A stretch of 54,358 nt of DNA, taken from the NCBI GenBank assembly GCA_964371835.1, contig CAYJOP010000006.1:1-54358 (forward strand), given 5' to 3'. The position numbers were made by a program, and so were the translations under genes. The notes beneath the pieces were generated by a model. It was not told the origin of the DNA, made no database searches, and was given only the letters and a program-made list of their open reading frames with translations. Of the stretch, positions 35,196-43,148 are shown one piece after another. The DNA comes from CAYJAD01 sp964371835 (GTDB lineage Bacteria > Desulfobacterota > Desulfovibrionia > Desulfovibrionales > Desulfovibrionaceae). Each line of letters starts with the position of its first letter. Position 1 is the stretch's first letter.

Positions 35196-35948
35196 TTGGT
35201 AACTATGCAACAAAAACAAAAATTTCTGGATTGGCAACGCCATTATAGAACTCTTTACGCAGAGCGTAATACCGAAAAATCTTTTCAACTTGTGCTTGAT
35301 GAGAGTGATTTATACATAATTGCTGAGCATAATTTTGCAAGCTCCATGCTTACTACCTTGGGTAAACTACGAGCAGATATCAAATCATGGCTAACACTTT
35401 GCCCTGAATTTTATACATCCCTTTCACCCTTGCCAGAGCCAGAAAATGCTCCTGAAATTATAAAGCGTATGTATGAGGGTTCAAAAAAAGCCGGCGTTGG
35501 TCCTTTTGCGGCAGTTGCCGGCACCATATCTCAAATGCTAGCTGAATTACATGTGCATGAGTCACCTAATATTATTGTGGAAAATGGTGGTGATATTTAT
35601 ATGTATTCACAAGTTCCACGGATTGTGGCCATGCTTTCTGACCCAAGCGGAGGCCCAAGCCTTGGCTTACAATTGAAGGCGGAGGACTTTCCTCTTGCTC
35701 TTTGTGCATCATCTGCCACCATTGGGCATTCGTTAAGCCTTGGTAATGGGGAGCTTGCCGTGGTTAGGGCAAAGGACGCAGCCCTAGCAGATTCAGTTGC
35801 AACTGCCCTTGGCAATCGCTTGCGTGGGGCAAAATCCGTAGAAGTCGCACTAGATTTTGCCCAATCAATTGAAGGTGTTGACGGAGTTTTTGTGCAATGC
35901 AATGAGTCCATTGGTGTTTGGGGTAAAATGGAACTTACGCACCTCTAA
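35196..35948 (+). CDS. UPF0280 family protein (ApbE-like fold)
   Basis: 250 aa. GVGPFAAVAGTISQMLAE and NIIVENGGDIYMYS are the UPF0280 signature, related to the flavin transferase ApbE but of unproven function. The start may be the TTG at 35196, which has AAGGG 5 bp upstream, or the ATG three codons later at 35205; the ribosome site favours TTG. The 3' end overlaps the convergent glycosyltransferase fusion by 14 bp. Confidence 0.85.
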   Translation: MVTMQQKQKFLDWQRHYRTLYAERNTEKSFQLVLDESDLYIIAEHNFASSMLTTLGKLRADIKSWLTLCPEFYTSLSPLPEPENAPEIIKRMYEGSKKAGVGPFAAVAGTISQMLAELHVHESPNIIVENGGDIYMYSQVPRIVAMLSDPSGGPSLGLQLKAEDFPLALCASSATIGHSLSLGNGELAVVRAKDAALADSVATALGNRLRGAKSVEVALDFAQSIEGVDGVFVQCNESIGVWGKMELTHL

Positions 35949-37653
35949 AAAACCTAAATTTTGGCCTCATTTTTCGCCTTGATACATCTATATATAAATT
36001 GGCTGTTTTTTCGGCCATACTTTCAACGCTAAAATTTTCTTTTGCATGTTCATGCGCTTGCGCAGCTATAGATGTCCATAAACTAGGGTTATTTACCAAA
36101 CTACTTATACATTGTGCGGCTTTATCTGGATTATCTAAAGGATATAAGAAGCCAGTTTTCGCATGTACAATGGCATCTTTGTTGCCCATTACTTCACTTA
36201 CTACGGCAGGAACTCCATGGGCTTGTGCTTCAAGAACAGCTAGGGGTAGGCCTTCCTTAAGCGATGTAGAGACCAAGCAACCTGCATTTTCCCAAAAAGT
36301 ATCCACAAATTCTTGCTCACCCAAAAAATTGAAATGATGCGCAAGGCCCGCTTCAATAACGCTTTGTTCCAGATTTCTTTTTTGTTCGCCATCGCCAATC
36401 ACAATAAAGTGACATTTGGAAATTATATCAATTTTTTTCATGCTTTTAGCTATATCACACAATAATAAAGAGTTTTTAGCATGATCAAAGCGGCTTATGT
36501 GTAAAATATTGAACGGCTCTGGCATGGTATGTGTTTGTTTTCCATCTGGAATTTCTACTCCATTGACAATGACATGTAATTTGTTTGGAGCAAGACCAAG
36601 CTTGCTTACTTGCTGATATTCGCTTGGTGATACATTGATACATGCTCTACTGATGAAACCTAGTTTTTGTTCTAATAATAAGTAAAGTTTACGTGGCAAA
36701 TCTTCTTTTGGTAAGTGTAAACCATGGAAAGTATGTACACTTTTCCTAAACGTCATAAGAGCAAGCAACCGTCCATAAATTCCTGCTCCTTTACCATGCG
36801 AATGAATTATTTGAATTTTATTTTGAAAAATAAATTGTGAAACATTCCAAAGGGATTTGAGTGAAAAGCGCCGTTGTGGAATGTTCACCACTCGCTCTTT
36901 ACCTACAGCAGCAATGAAACGCGGTCCGTATGGTTTAAGGTCAGGAGCTGCAATGTATGAGGTTATTGTTTTTGGCATATATTTTACCAATTTCCACACA
37001 TGCTCTGGACCTCCTCCAATCATTGATGAAGCAGTAATGTGTAAAACACGCAATGGATTTTTTTGTAAGGCAATAACACGCCTAACTAAATCTGGAATTT
37101 TTGTTCTTATGCTTTTGTCTTGTACAAATTGCAAACCACAAGCAGGGCAGTTTAGTTTTTTGAGTTTTTTTCCACATTCACATGCATAACCATGAAATTT
37201 AGCTGGATTCCCATATACAATAGCGTGTTTTGGTACATGTTCAGTTACAACTGAACCTGCACCCACAAGGGCATATTCACCAATGGTTACACCACAAAGA
37301 ATGGTGCTATTACCTCCAATGCTTGCTCCTTTACAAACTAATGTATCACGGACTTCATCCTTGCGCTCCACATGAGTTCTAGGGTTAGCCACATTGGTAA
37401 ATACAACACTTGGTCCGCAAAAAACATCATCTTCAAAGATAACGCCCTTATATATTGTCACATTGTCTTGGATTTTGCAGCCATTTCCTATGTATACATC
37501 GGGGCCAATGACAACATTTTGTCCAATGTCACAATTATTTTTTATGTTTGTTCCAGTAAGAATATGCGAAAAACGCCAAATTTGAGTATTATCACCAATA
37601 TGGGCATTAGCATCAATGCAGGATGTTTCGTGAGCAAAAAACTTTGAACTCAT
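35935..37653 (-). CDS. fusion of WlbB/WbpD-type acetyltransferase and GT4 glycosyltransferase
   Basis: 572 aa. Residues 1 to about 160 are left-handed beta-helix hexapeptide repeats (HIGDNTQIWRFSHI, IGQNVVIGPDVYIG, IGEYALVGAGSVV) as in UDP-amino-sugar N-acetyltransferases. CECGKK...CPAC (about 162-175) is a zinc-ribbon-like tail often seen in that family. From about 200 a GT-B glycosyltransferase of family 4 begins (LHITASSMIGGGPEHVWKLV), with the C-terminal EGLPLAVLEAQAHGVPAVVS. AGGAG precedes the ATG. Together with the upstream dehydrogenase it suggests synthesis and transfer of an N-acetylated uronic sugar. Confidence 0.9.
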   Translation of the reverse strand: MSSKFFAHETSCIDANAHIGDNTQIWRFSHILTGTNIKNNCDIGQNVVIGPDVYIGNGCKIQDNVTIYKGVIFEDDVFCGPSVVFTNVANPRTHVERKDEVRDTLVCKGASIGGNSTILCGVTIGEYALVGAGSVVTEHVPKHAIVYGNPAKFHGYACECGKKLKKLNCPACGLQFVQDKSIRTKIPDLVRRVIALQKNPLRVLHITASSMIGGGPEHVWKLVKYMPKTITSYIAAPDLKPYGPRFIAAVGKERVVNIPQRRFSLKSLWNVSQFIFQNKIQIIHSHGKGAGIYGRLLALMTFRKSVHTFHGLHLPKEDLPRKLYLLLEQKLGFISRACINVSPSEYQQVSKLGLAPNKLHVIVNGVEIPDGKQTHTMPEPFNILHISRFDHAKNSLLLCDIAKSMKKIDIISKCHFIVIGDGEQKRNLEQSVIEAGLAHHFNFLGEQEFVDTFWENAGCLVSTSLKEGLPLAVLEAQAHGVPAVVSEVMGNKDAIVHAKTGFLYPLDNPDKAAQCISSLVNNPSLWTSIAAQAHEHAKENFSVESMAEKTANLYIDVSRRKMRPKFRFFRGA

Positions 37654-37764
37654 CTAAAGCTCCTTTAATATATAAACAAAATAGTAGTGTAACCTTAGTG
37701 TAAGTCAATCGACACTGCAAAACAAATGAACATATTAAAACAAAATTTTCAAGTGTTGACTCCC

Positions 37765-37789
37765 AGCATTTTTCTGTAAGAAAAATGCT
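37765..37789. terminator. hairpin between the dehydrogenase and the fusion gene
   Basis: AGCATTTTTC (37765-37774) pairs with GAAAAATGCT (37780-37789) over TGTAA. Its 19-nt core recurs, inverted, in the hairpin at 39129-39155 on the other side of the dehydrogenase gene. May act as a weak terminator for minus-strand transcription. Confidence 0.45.
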
Positions 37790-37813
37790 ACACCACTTAA
37801 AAGAAATTTTTAC

Positions 37814-38869
37814 TTAATTATTTTCCAGTGGTAAGAAAATAGTTTTACTATCTTTAGCACTTAAGTATGCAGCTGCAATTACTTCCAGCGAAGCTAGGCC
37901 CTCTCTACCATCTATTTCTGGTTGAGCCTTACCCCTTAAAACATTGGCTACATTTTTAAAATAATTGACATGCCCAAAACCATAAACAGAATCAGTTTCA
38001 TAGTTTACATTAACTATATTTTTGTCATAGTCTTTTTCATCTGCAAAATTCCAAAGCTCAATGTTATTTATTGCAACTCCTCCCACGCGCACAGTGCCCT
38101 TTTCGCCCAATATGGTGATAGAACCTTCAAGATTATTAGGGTATGTGAGCATGGTAACAGCCATGGAACCTAATGTTCCAGATTTCCAGCGCAAGTTGAG
38201 CACGCCAGTGTCTTCCACCTCAATATCACGAGCTAGGGTTGCAGTCATGGCATGAACATCCGAAATTGGCCCAATTAGCCATTCTAAAATATCTACATAG
38301 TGGCTTGCTTGGTTCATAAAAGCTCCACCGTCCATTTCTGGTGTGCCACGCCATTTTGCAGAATCATAATAATCTTGGGAGCGGGCCCAAAATAAATTGA
38401 CATGCACCATATATATTTTGCCAAAACGAAGTTCATCAATGGCACGTTTTAATACCTGAAGTGTAGAATTATAGCGGTTTTGCTGTATTACAAAAAGATG
38501 CACCTTGGCTTCATCACATGCTTGAACCATTTTTAAGCCATCCTTCCAATTGGTAGCCATGGGCTTTTCTGTAATAACGCTTTTGCCATATTGTGCGGCA
38601 CAAATGGTTTGCGGTGCATGTTGCCCAGAAGGTGTGCACAAGGAAACAATATCACAACCACTCTCACGCATGAGGTCAGCATAATTGACGTAAGTTTTCA
38701 CATTGTACTTTTTTGCGTGTTCGGCAAGTTTTTTTTCATCTGCATCACAAACAGCCACTAATTCAAAATCGTCTGCATGATGTTCTATGGTATCAAAGTG
38801 ATTTTTGGAAATACGCCCACAGCCTATAACGGCAATTTTAATTTTTCTGCCCTTAATAATTGGGAGCAT
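37814..38869 (-). CDS. Gfo/Idh/MocA oxidoreductase, WlbA/WbpB-like UDP-sugar 3-dehydrogenase
   Basis: 351 aa NAD-dependent dehydrogenase. The Rossmann motif VIGCGRISKNH is near the N-terminus. EKPMATN carries the conserved EKP, and DGGAFMNQASHYVDILEWLIG is characteristic of WlbA/WbpB, which oxidise UDP-GlcNAc uronic acid at C3. The next gene supplies the matching acetyltransferase; the aminotransferase (WlbC/WbpE) is not in the window. ATG 38869 is preferred because AAAGGAG lies 6 bp upstream; an ATG at 38887 sits before that site. Confidence 0.87.
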   Translation of the reverse strand: MLPIIKGRKIKIAVIGCGRISKNHFDTIEHHADDFELVAVCDADEKKLAEHAKKYNVKTYVNYADLMRESGCDIVSLCTPSGQHAPQTICAAQYGKSVITEKPMATNWKDGLKMVQACDEAKVHLFVIQQNRYNSTLQVLKRAIDELRFGKIYMVHVNLFWARSQDYYDSAKWRGTPEMDGGAFMNQASHYVDILEWLIGPISDVHAMTATLARDIEVEDTGVLNLRWKSGTLGSMAVTMLTYPNNLEGSITILGEKGTVRVGGVAINNIELWNFADEKDYDKNIVNVNYETDSVYGFGHVNYFKNVANVLRGKAQPEIDGREGLASLEVIAAAYLSAKDSKTIFLPLENN

Positions 38870-39029
38870 ATGTTCTCCTTTGTACATCTAATTATTTTTT
38901 ATGGTTTTAAAACAGTGCTTTAGAAAATAAGCACTTGTATTATGGAATAATTGACTCCCATTTTTATTTCAGGAGCATTGACTATGTAAATCGTATAATA
39001 ATTCACCTGCACTGTCTAGTTAGTCGATG

Positions 39030-39155
39030 CTGAACAACACGCTTTAGCGTGCTGTTCAGAGAGGCACGTTGCCTTCAAATACCCCTTTGGGGACGCCAGA
39101 AGTGAATTCTGGCTTATTTTACGGCACGCGAAATTTTTCTTACAGAAAAATTTCG
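39030..39155. repeat. run of five consecutive hairpins
   Basis: In order: 39030-39059 (CTGAACA and CACGC arms, 12 of 13 pairs), 39061-39075 (AGGCA/TGCCT), 39082-39092 (CCCC/GGGG), 39095-39113 (GCCAGAA/TTCTGGC) and 39129-39155 (CGAAATTTTTC/GAAAAATTTCG). Spacers are 1-15 nt. No plausible gene covers them. The gap 38870-39029 before them is AT-rich and includes TATAAT at 38994 without a good -35. Confidence 0.75.
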
Positions 39156-39156
39156 G

Positions 39157-39302
39157 TAGTCGGCACTAAGAAACAGTATTTTGGCAGCATAAAATGCCAG
39201 AAAGTTGTATTTTATACGCTTGTTTCTGGCATTTTTATTTGCTCATTTTTAGTTAAAAATGTTTTGTTTTCGTTGTGTTATGTGCTTTTTCAGTGCCGAC
39301 TA
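39157..39302 (+). ncRNA. candidate structured RNA domain with nested stems
   Basis: Outer stem TAGTCGGCACT (39157-39167) pairs perfectly with AGTGCCGACTA (39292-39302). Inside, AAAATGCCAGAAA (39191-39203) pairs with TTTCTGGCATTTT (39223-39235), itself holding GTAT/ATAC, and CATTTTT (39244-39250) pairs with AAAAATG (39255-39261). AGAAACA (39169-39175) can pair with TGTTTCT (39221-39227), which would break the 13-bp stem, so two folds compete. No known RNA family was recognised, and expression is unproven. Confidence 0.5.
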
Positions 39303-39352
39303 GTTACTGTTCATGGTGCACATTAGGGTTTGACTTACAATAGCGGCACCTT

Positions 39353-39439
39353 CCGCAAAGTGCGGTTTGTCATTCGGCTGAGAGCTTGCAAAGTCAGCTC
39401 TGCTGTTTTGGTTGCCACAAATCCCACGAAATGGGATTT
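39353..39439. repeat. further hairpins before the terminator
   Basis: CCGCA/TGCGG (39353-39365) and AAATCCC/GGGATTT (39419-39439), continuing the hairpin-dense stretch towards tRNA-Leu. The DNA between them is without a recognisable gene. Confidence 0.55.
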
Positions 39440-39445
39440 ATCATC

Positions 39446-39486
39446 AAAAAAAAGACCCTAAATCTAAGATTTAGGGTCTTTTTTTT
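39446..39486. terminator. bidirectional intrinsic terminator
   Basis: GACCCTAAATC (39454-39464), TAA loop, GATTTAGGGTC (39468-39478), with eight T after it and eight A before it. It ends tRNA-Leu transcription on the minus strand and anything from the hairpin region on the plus strand. Confidence 0.92.
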
Positions 39487-39488
39487 AG

Positions 39489-39573
39489 TGGTGCGAGAAA
39501 GGAGAGTTGAACTCCTACACCTTGCGGCGCTAGGTTCTAAGCCTAGTGCGTCTACCAGTTCCGCCATTCTCGC
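39489..39573 (-). tRNA. tRNA-Leu (anticodon TAG), CCA encoded
   Basis: On the minus strand an 85-nt cloverleaf: acceptor GCGAGAA with TTCTCGC, anticodon stem CTAGG/CCTAG around loop CTTAGAA (anticodon TAG), a long class II variable arm (GCCGC AAGG TGT), T arm AGGAG/CTCCT with TTCAACT, and an encoded ACCA end. It decodes CUA/CUG leucine codons. Confidence 0.96.
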
Positions 39574-39587
39574 ACACTGTGAGGAAG

Positions 39588-39616
39588 GTTTTAGAGGTAT
39601 TATGTTTTCTTGTCAA
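39588..39616 (-). promoter_or_regulatory. sigma-70 promoter for tRNA-Leu
   Basis: On the minus strand TTGACA (39611-39616), 17 bp, TAAAAC (39588-39593), about 14 bp before the tRNA 5' end. Perfect -35, spacing and position. Confidence 0.8.
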
Positions 39617-40198
39617 GTGTAAAAAGAGAGCTCTGCATAATTATTTTTTACTCAGATTTTTGTTAGTTTTAAAAAACAATTTTTTATAAAAACAGCAGCG
39701 CTGTGCTAACAGCTAAAAAAAATTCCGCCTTGCCCTCAATGTCTAGGCGGCTCGCAAGCTCATTTAACAATTTTCTCTCATAATTAGGATTTTTGATTTT
39801 TGGTCGTACAATTTAGCATTTATGCTGCATAATACTCTACTAAAGAAATAATGCAGAGTGCTAAAAAAATTTCTTGGTTTTTTAGCATTTAAAAATGCCA
39901 CCCCAAGAAAAAGTTTAAAATTTTATTAGACTTTTTAAGCTATAATTTTAACTATTTATATTAATGATTTTAAAAATATAAAAAAAATTAAATTTTTTTT
40001 GCCTTAAAATGACATATAATTTCAAAAGGCTAACCGAGCAATGCGGCTTTGCGATACATGGCTTTTTTATTGGTTTTAGTGTACATTAAAAAAAGAGAAA
40101 AAAGTTTGACAGTTACAAATTTGATACTTTTTTTTGTACTGTTTTTTTATGGTAGCACTTGCTGCCTTTATTATTTTAGCTAGTAAGGATTGATTATT
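39617..40198. other. AT-rich intergenic region upstream of the RNR gene
   Basis: About 580 bp with no credible gene. It holds a CCGCC/GGCGG hairpin near 39723-39751, a TTGATTTTTGGTCG block at 39793-39806 shared with 8599-8612, and TTGACA near 40107 without a good -10. No cobalamin riboswitch and no NrdR box pair were recognised. Confidence 0.5.
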
Positions 40199-42469
40199 AT
40201 GATTGCCATGCCCAAAAGCCTTCCACATCCCGCCATATCAGCCAATACTGAGGTTGTTCTTAAAAAGCGTTACTACCACACCAATGCAGATACAGGAAAA
40301 ATTGAAGATGCACGCGATTTATTTTGGCGTGTGGCTTCCTCTGTGGCCATTGAGGAAAAAAAATATTCCAAGTCTCCTTACAAGCAAGAAGATTTAGCCC
40401 GCGAATTTTATGATATGATGATTCAATGGAAGTTTTTACCAAACTCTCCAACCATCATGAATGCAGGCACAAACTTAGGGCAGCTTTCTGCTTGTTTTGT
40501 ACTTCCCATTGAAGACTCCATTGAAAAAATCTTTGATGCTGTCAAATATGCTGCCATGATTCATAAATCTGGTGGTGGTACTGGTTTTTCCTTTACTCGC
40601 ATTAGACCTCAGCAAAGCCGTGTTGGTTCCACAGGTGGCGTGGCATCTGGGCCTGTGTCATTTTTGCGTATTTTTAACACTGCCACTGAGCAAATTAAAC
40701 AAGGTGGCACTCGTCGTGGTGCTAACATGGGCATTTTACGCATTGACCATCCAGACATTTTAGCATTTATCCGTGCCAAAGAGAAAGAGGGAGACTTTAA
40801 CAATTTCAATCTTTCCGTTGGCTTGACAGAAGCTTTTATGGAAGCTGTACAAAATGACACTGAATATTCTTTAATTTCACCGCACAATGAGAAGGAAGTG
40901 AGCAAACTTCGTGCGCGCGAGGTTTTTGACTTATTGGTCAATAAAGCATGGGCTTCTGGCGATCCGGGCATAGTATTTCTTGACCGCATCAATAGAGATA
41001 ATCCAAACCCAGACCAAGGTGAAATTGAATCCACCAATCCTTGTGGAGAACAGCCACTATTGCCTTATGAAGCTTGTAACTTAGGTTCCATTAACCTTGC
41101 TCAATTTGTAAATGGTGTAAAAAGCAAAGACCAAAACAAGCCCATTGACCAACGCATTGATTGGAAAGAGCTTGCAAGGGTTGTGCATTTGTCTGTGCGT
41201 TTTCTTGATAATGTTATTGACGCATCGCGCTTCCCCTTAGATTTAATAACCGAACGCGTGCAAAAAAACCGTAAAATTGGCCTTGGTGTAATGGGTTTTG
41301 CAGACATGCTCTTCAACTTGGGCATTGCTTACGACTCTGAAGAAGGTCTAGCCATTGGTGAAAAGGTTATGGCCTTTATTAATGATGAGGGGCACAATGC
41401 TTCTAAAGAATTAGCTAAGGAGCGCGGACCATTCCCTTCCTACGAAACATCTATTTTTGCAAAACGTAAGCAAGGCCCATATCGCAATGCCACTGTAACA
41501 ACTATTGCGCCAACAGGAACTTTATCAATTATTGCAGGTTGTTCATCTGGTGTTGAACCATTATTTGCCCTTTGTTTTACTCGCAATATTCTTGATGGCG
41601 AAAAGCTAGTAGAAGTTAACCCATATTTTGAGCGAGCACTTGCCAATGCTGGTGCAAATAGCGTTGAACTTATGGAAAGTGTTATACAAAAAGGCTCCAT
41701 ACAAGATATGGAATTCTTACCAGCTAAAATGCGCAATGTTTTTGTAACTGCCATGGATATTAAACCTGAGTGGCACTTAAAAATGCAGGCCGCTTTCCAA
41801 AGACACACTGACAATGCTGTATCCAAAACAGTAAACCTACCAAATTCTGCCACAGTTGAAGATATTTATAATATTTACTGGATGGCTTTTGAGGAAGGTT
41901 GCAAGGGTGTTACAGTGTACCGTGACGGATGCAAATCTGTTCAGGTTCTTGCCACTGGTGAAGGACAGAAAAAACAAGATGGCACACAACAGCAAACTTC
42001 AGAATTTGGCGGTGCTGTGCGCAAACGTCCTGATGTTGTTAGAGGTTTTACCCACAAAGTACAAACAGGCCTTGGCGGACTATATCTTACTGTTAACGAA
42101 GTTGACGGACAGCCCTTTGAAGTATTTGCAACCATTGGTAAGTCTGGCCGATCAACCACAGCAAAAGCTGAAGCCATAGGTCGTTTAGTATCTTTATTAT
42201 TGCGCTCTGGTGTTAGCGTGCGCGAGGTTGTCAGCCAAATTAAGGGTATTGGCGGAGAACATCCAGTATTTCGTGGTAAGGGCCTTTTATTATCTATTCC
42301 AGATGCCATAGCTTGGGTACTTGAACGTAACTACCTTGAAGGTTCAGCCCCAAGTGATGAGGTACTATCTTTAGATGGTAGCTCTTGCCCTGAATGCGGC
42401 GGTGAGCTTGCCTTCCAAGAAGGATGCCACATTTGCCAAGCTTGCAGTTTTACTAAGTGCGGCGGTTAA
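40199..42469 (+). CDS. nrdJ: adenosylcobalamin-dependent ribonucleotide reductase (class II)
   Basis: 756 aa; makes deoxyribonucleotides with B12, without oxygen. SPTIMNAGTNLGQLSACFVL has the first active-site Cys, ESTNPCGEQPLLPYEACNLG the radical Cys region, and APTGTLSIIAGCSSGVEPLF the phosphate-binding stretch. The C-terminus has a Cys-rich zinc-ribbon (CPECGG...CHICQACSFTKCG) that re-reduces the active site in this subfamily. The ATG at 40199 has AAGGA 9 bp upstream; a TTG at 40190 abuts that site and is rejected. It links to the cobalamin genes at 20.6-22.4 kb. Confidence 0.95.
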   Translation: MIAMPKSLPHPAISANTEVVLKKRYYHTNADTGKIEDARDLFWRVASSVAIEEKKYSKSPYKQEDLAREFYDMMIQWKFLPNSPTIMNAGTNLGQLSACFVLPIEDSIEKIFDAVKYAAMIHKSGGGTGFSFTRIRPQQSRVGSTGGVASGPVSFLRIFNTATEQIKQGGTRRGANMGILRIDHPDILAFIRAKEKEGDFNNFNLSVGLTEAFMEAVQNDTEYSLISPHNEKEVSKLRAREVFDLLVNKAWASGDPGIVFLDRINRDNPNPDQGEIESTNPCGEQPLLPYEACNLGSINLAQFVNGVKSKDQNKPIDQRIDWKELARVVHLSVRFLDNVIDASRFPLDLITERVQKNRKIGLGVMGFADMLFNLGIAYDSEEGLAIGEKVMAFINDEGHNASKELAKERGPFPSYETSIFAKRKQGPYRNATVTTIAPTGTLSIIAGCSSGVEPLFALCFTRNILDGEKLVEVNPYFERALANAGANSVELMESVIQKGSIQDMEFLPAKMRNVFVTAMDIKPEWHLKMQAAFQRHTDNAVSKTVNLPNSATVEDIYNIYWMAFEEGCKGVTVYRDGCKSVQVLATGEGQKKQDGTQQQTSEFGGAVRKRPDVVRGFTHKVQTGLGGLYLTVNEVDGQPFEVFATIGKSGRSTTAKAEAIGRLVSLLLRSGVSVREVVSQIKGIGGEHPVFRGKGLLLSIPDAIAWVLERNYLEGSAPSDEVLSLDGSSCPECGGELAFQEGCHICQACSFTKCGG

Positions 42470-42472
42470 TTA

Positions 42473-43135
42473 TTGAATATTACAACAAAGGGGCTTTGCA
42501 CTGGCTGCGGCGAATGTTGCCGTAAGGGTGGCCCTTTGCTCCATATAGAAGACATGCCCCTTGTTTACGAGGGGCATGTTTTATTTTCAAATCTTGTGAC
42601 CTTGCGCAAGGGTGAGCTTGCTTATGATGATGTGAAAAGCTGCCTAACTCCGCTAAAAGATGAAGTTATTAAAATTGCAGGCACAATGGAGTCAACATAT
42701 AATTGGCATTGCGTATTTCATGGGGAAGGGGGGTGTAATTTGCATCCGCTACGCCCAGCACAGTGCGCAGCTTTGTTTTGTAAAGATACATCACAACTTG
42801 AAGCCATGTATAAGCATAACCTTGCCAGTCGTGAACATGTGCTTGCCAAAGCTCCAGCTGGTTGGGCAGAGCTTGCCAGAGCCCACGCAGAGGAATGTTC
42901 ATTACAAGTTTTGGCTGACCTTATAAATGATATTCACAATAATAAGTCAGAAATTTTGCAAATGTTGCGCTATGATATAACATTTCGAGAACTTTGCATA
43001 CAAAAAGCCCATATGCCAGCAGATGTTTTAAATTGTGTACTTGGCCGTGAGCTAGGACAATTTTTGCGCAGTTTTGGCTATGTGGTGCAGGGTGAAAACA
43101 TAGTTAAAAAAGGTAATAATTTTCACAAAACCTAA
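42473..43135 (+). CDS. YkgJ-type cysteine cluster protein
   Basis: 220 aa. LCTGCGECCRKGGP at residues 8-21, later WHCVFHGEGGCNLHPLRPAQC, form the CxxCxxCC-type cluster (Pfam YkgJ/CxxCxxCC family), which probably binds zinc or an Fe-S cluster. The start is TTG at 42473, 3 bp after the RNR stop, since no ATG precedes the first cluster. Function unknown; coupled to nrdJ by position. Confidence 0.8.
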   Translation: MNITTKGLCTGCGECCRKGGPLLHIEDMPLVYEGHVLFSNLVTLRKGELAYDDVKSCLTPLKDEVIKIAGTMESTYNWHCVFHGEGGCNLHPLRPAQCAALFCKDTSQLEAMYKHNLASREHVLAKAPAGWAELARAHAEECSLQVLADLINDIHNNKSEILQMLRYDITFRELCIQKAHMPADVLNCVLGRELGQFLRSFGYVVQGENIVKKGNNFHKT

Positions 43136-43148
43136 CTACTAAGAAAAT

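Noticed and set aside
39157..39302. Retron-like ncRNA, suggested by outer inverted repeats around inner stems
   Set aside because: No reverse transcriptase gene lies anywhere near, and the priming guanosine context is absent.
39069..39326. 85-codon open frame on the plus strand
   Set aside because: It runs through several hairpins, has no ribosome site and encodes no recognisable domain.
39386..39622. 78-codon open frame on the plus strand
   Set aside because: It overlaps the terminator and tRNA-Leu antisense.
39617..40198. Cobalamin riboswitch before the B12-dependent RNR
   Set aside because: No B12 box or the usual conserved core could be found.
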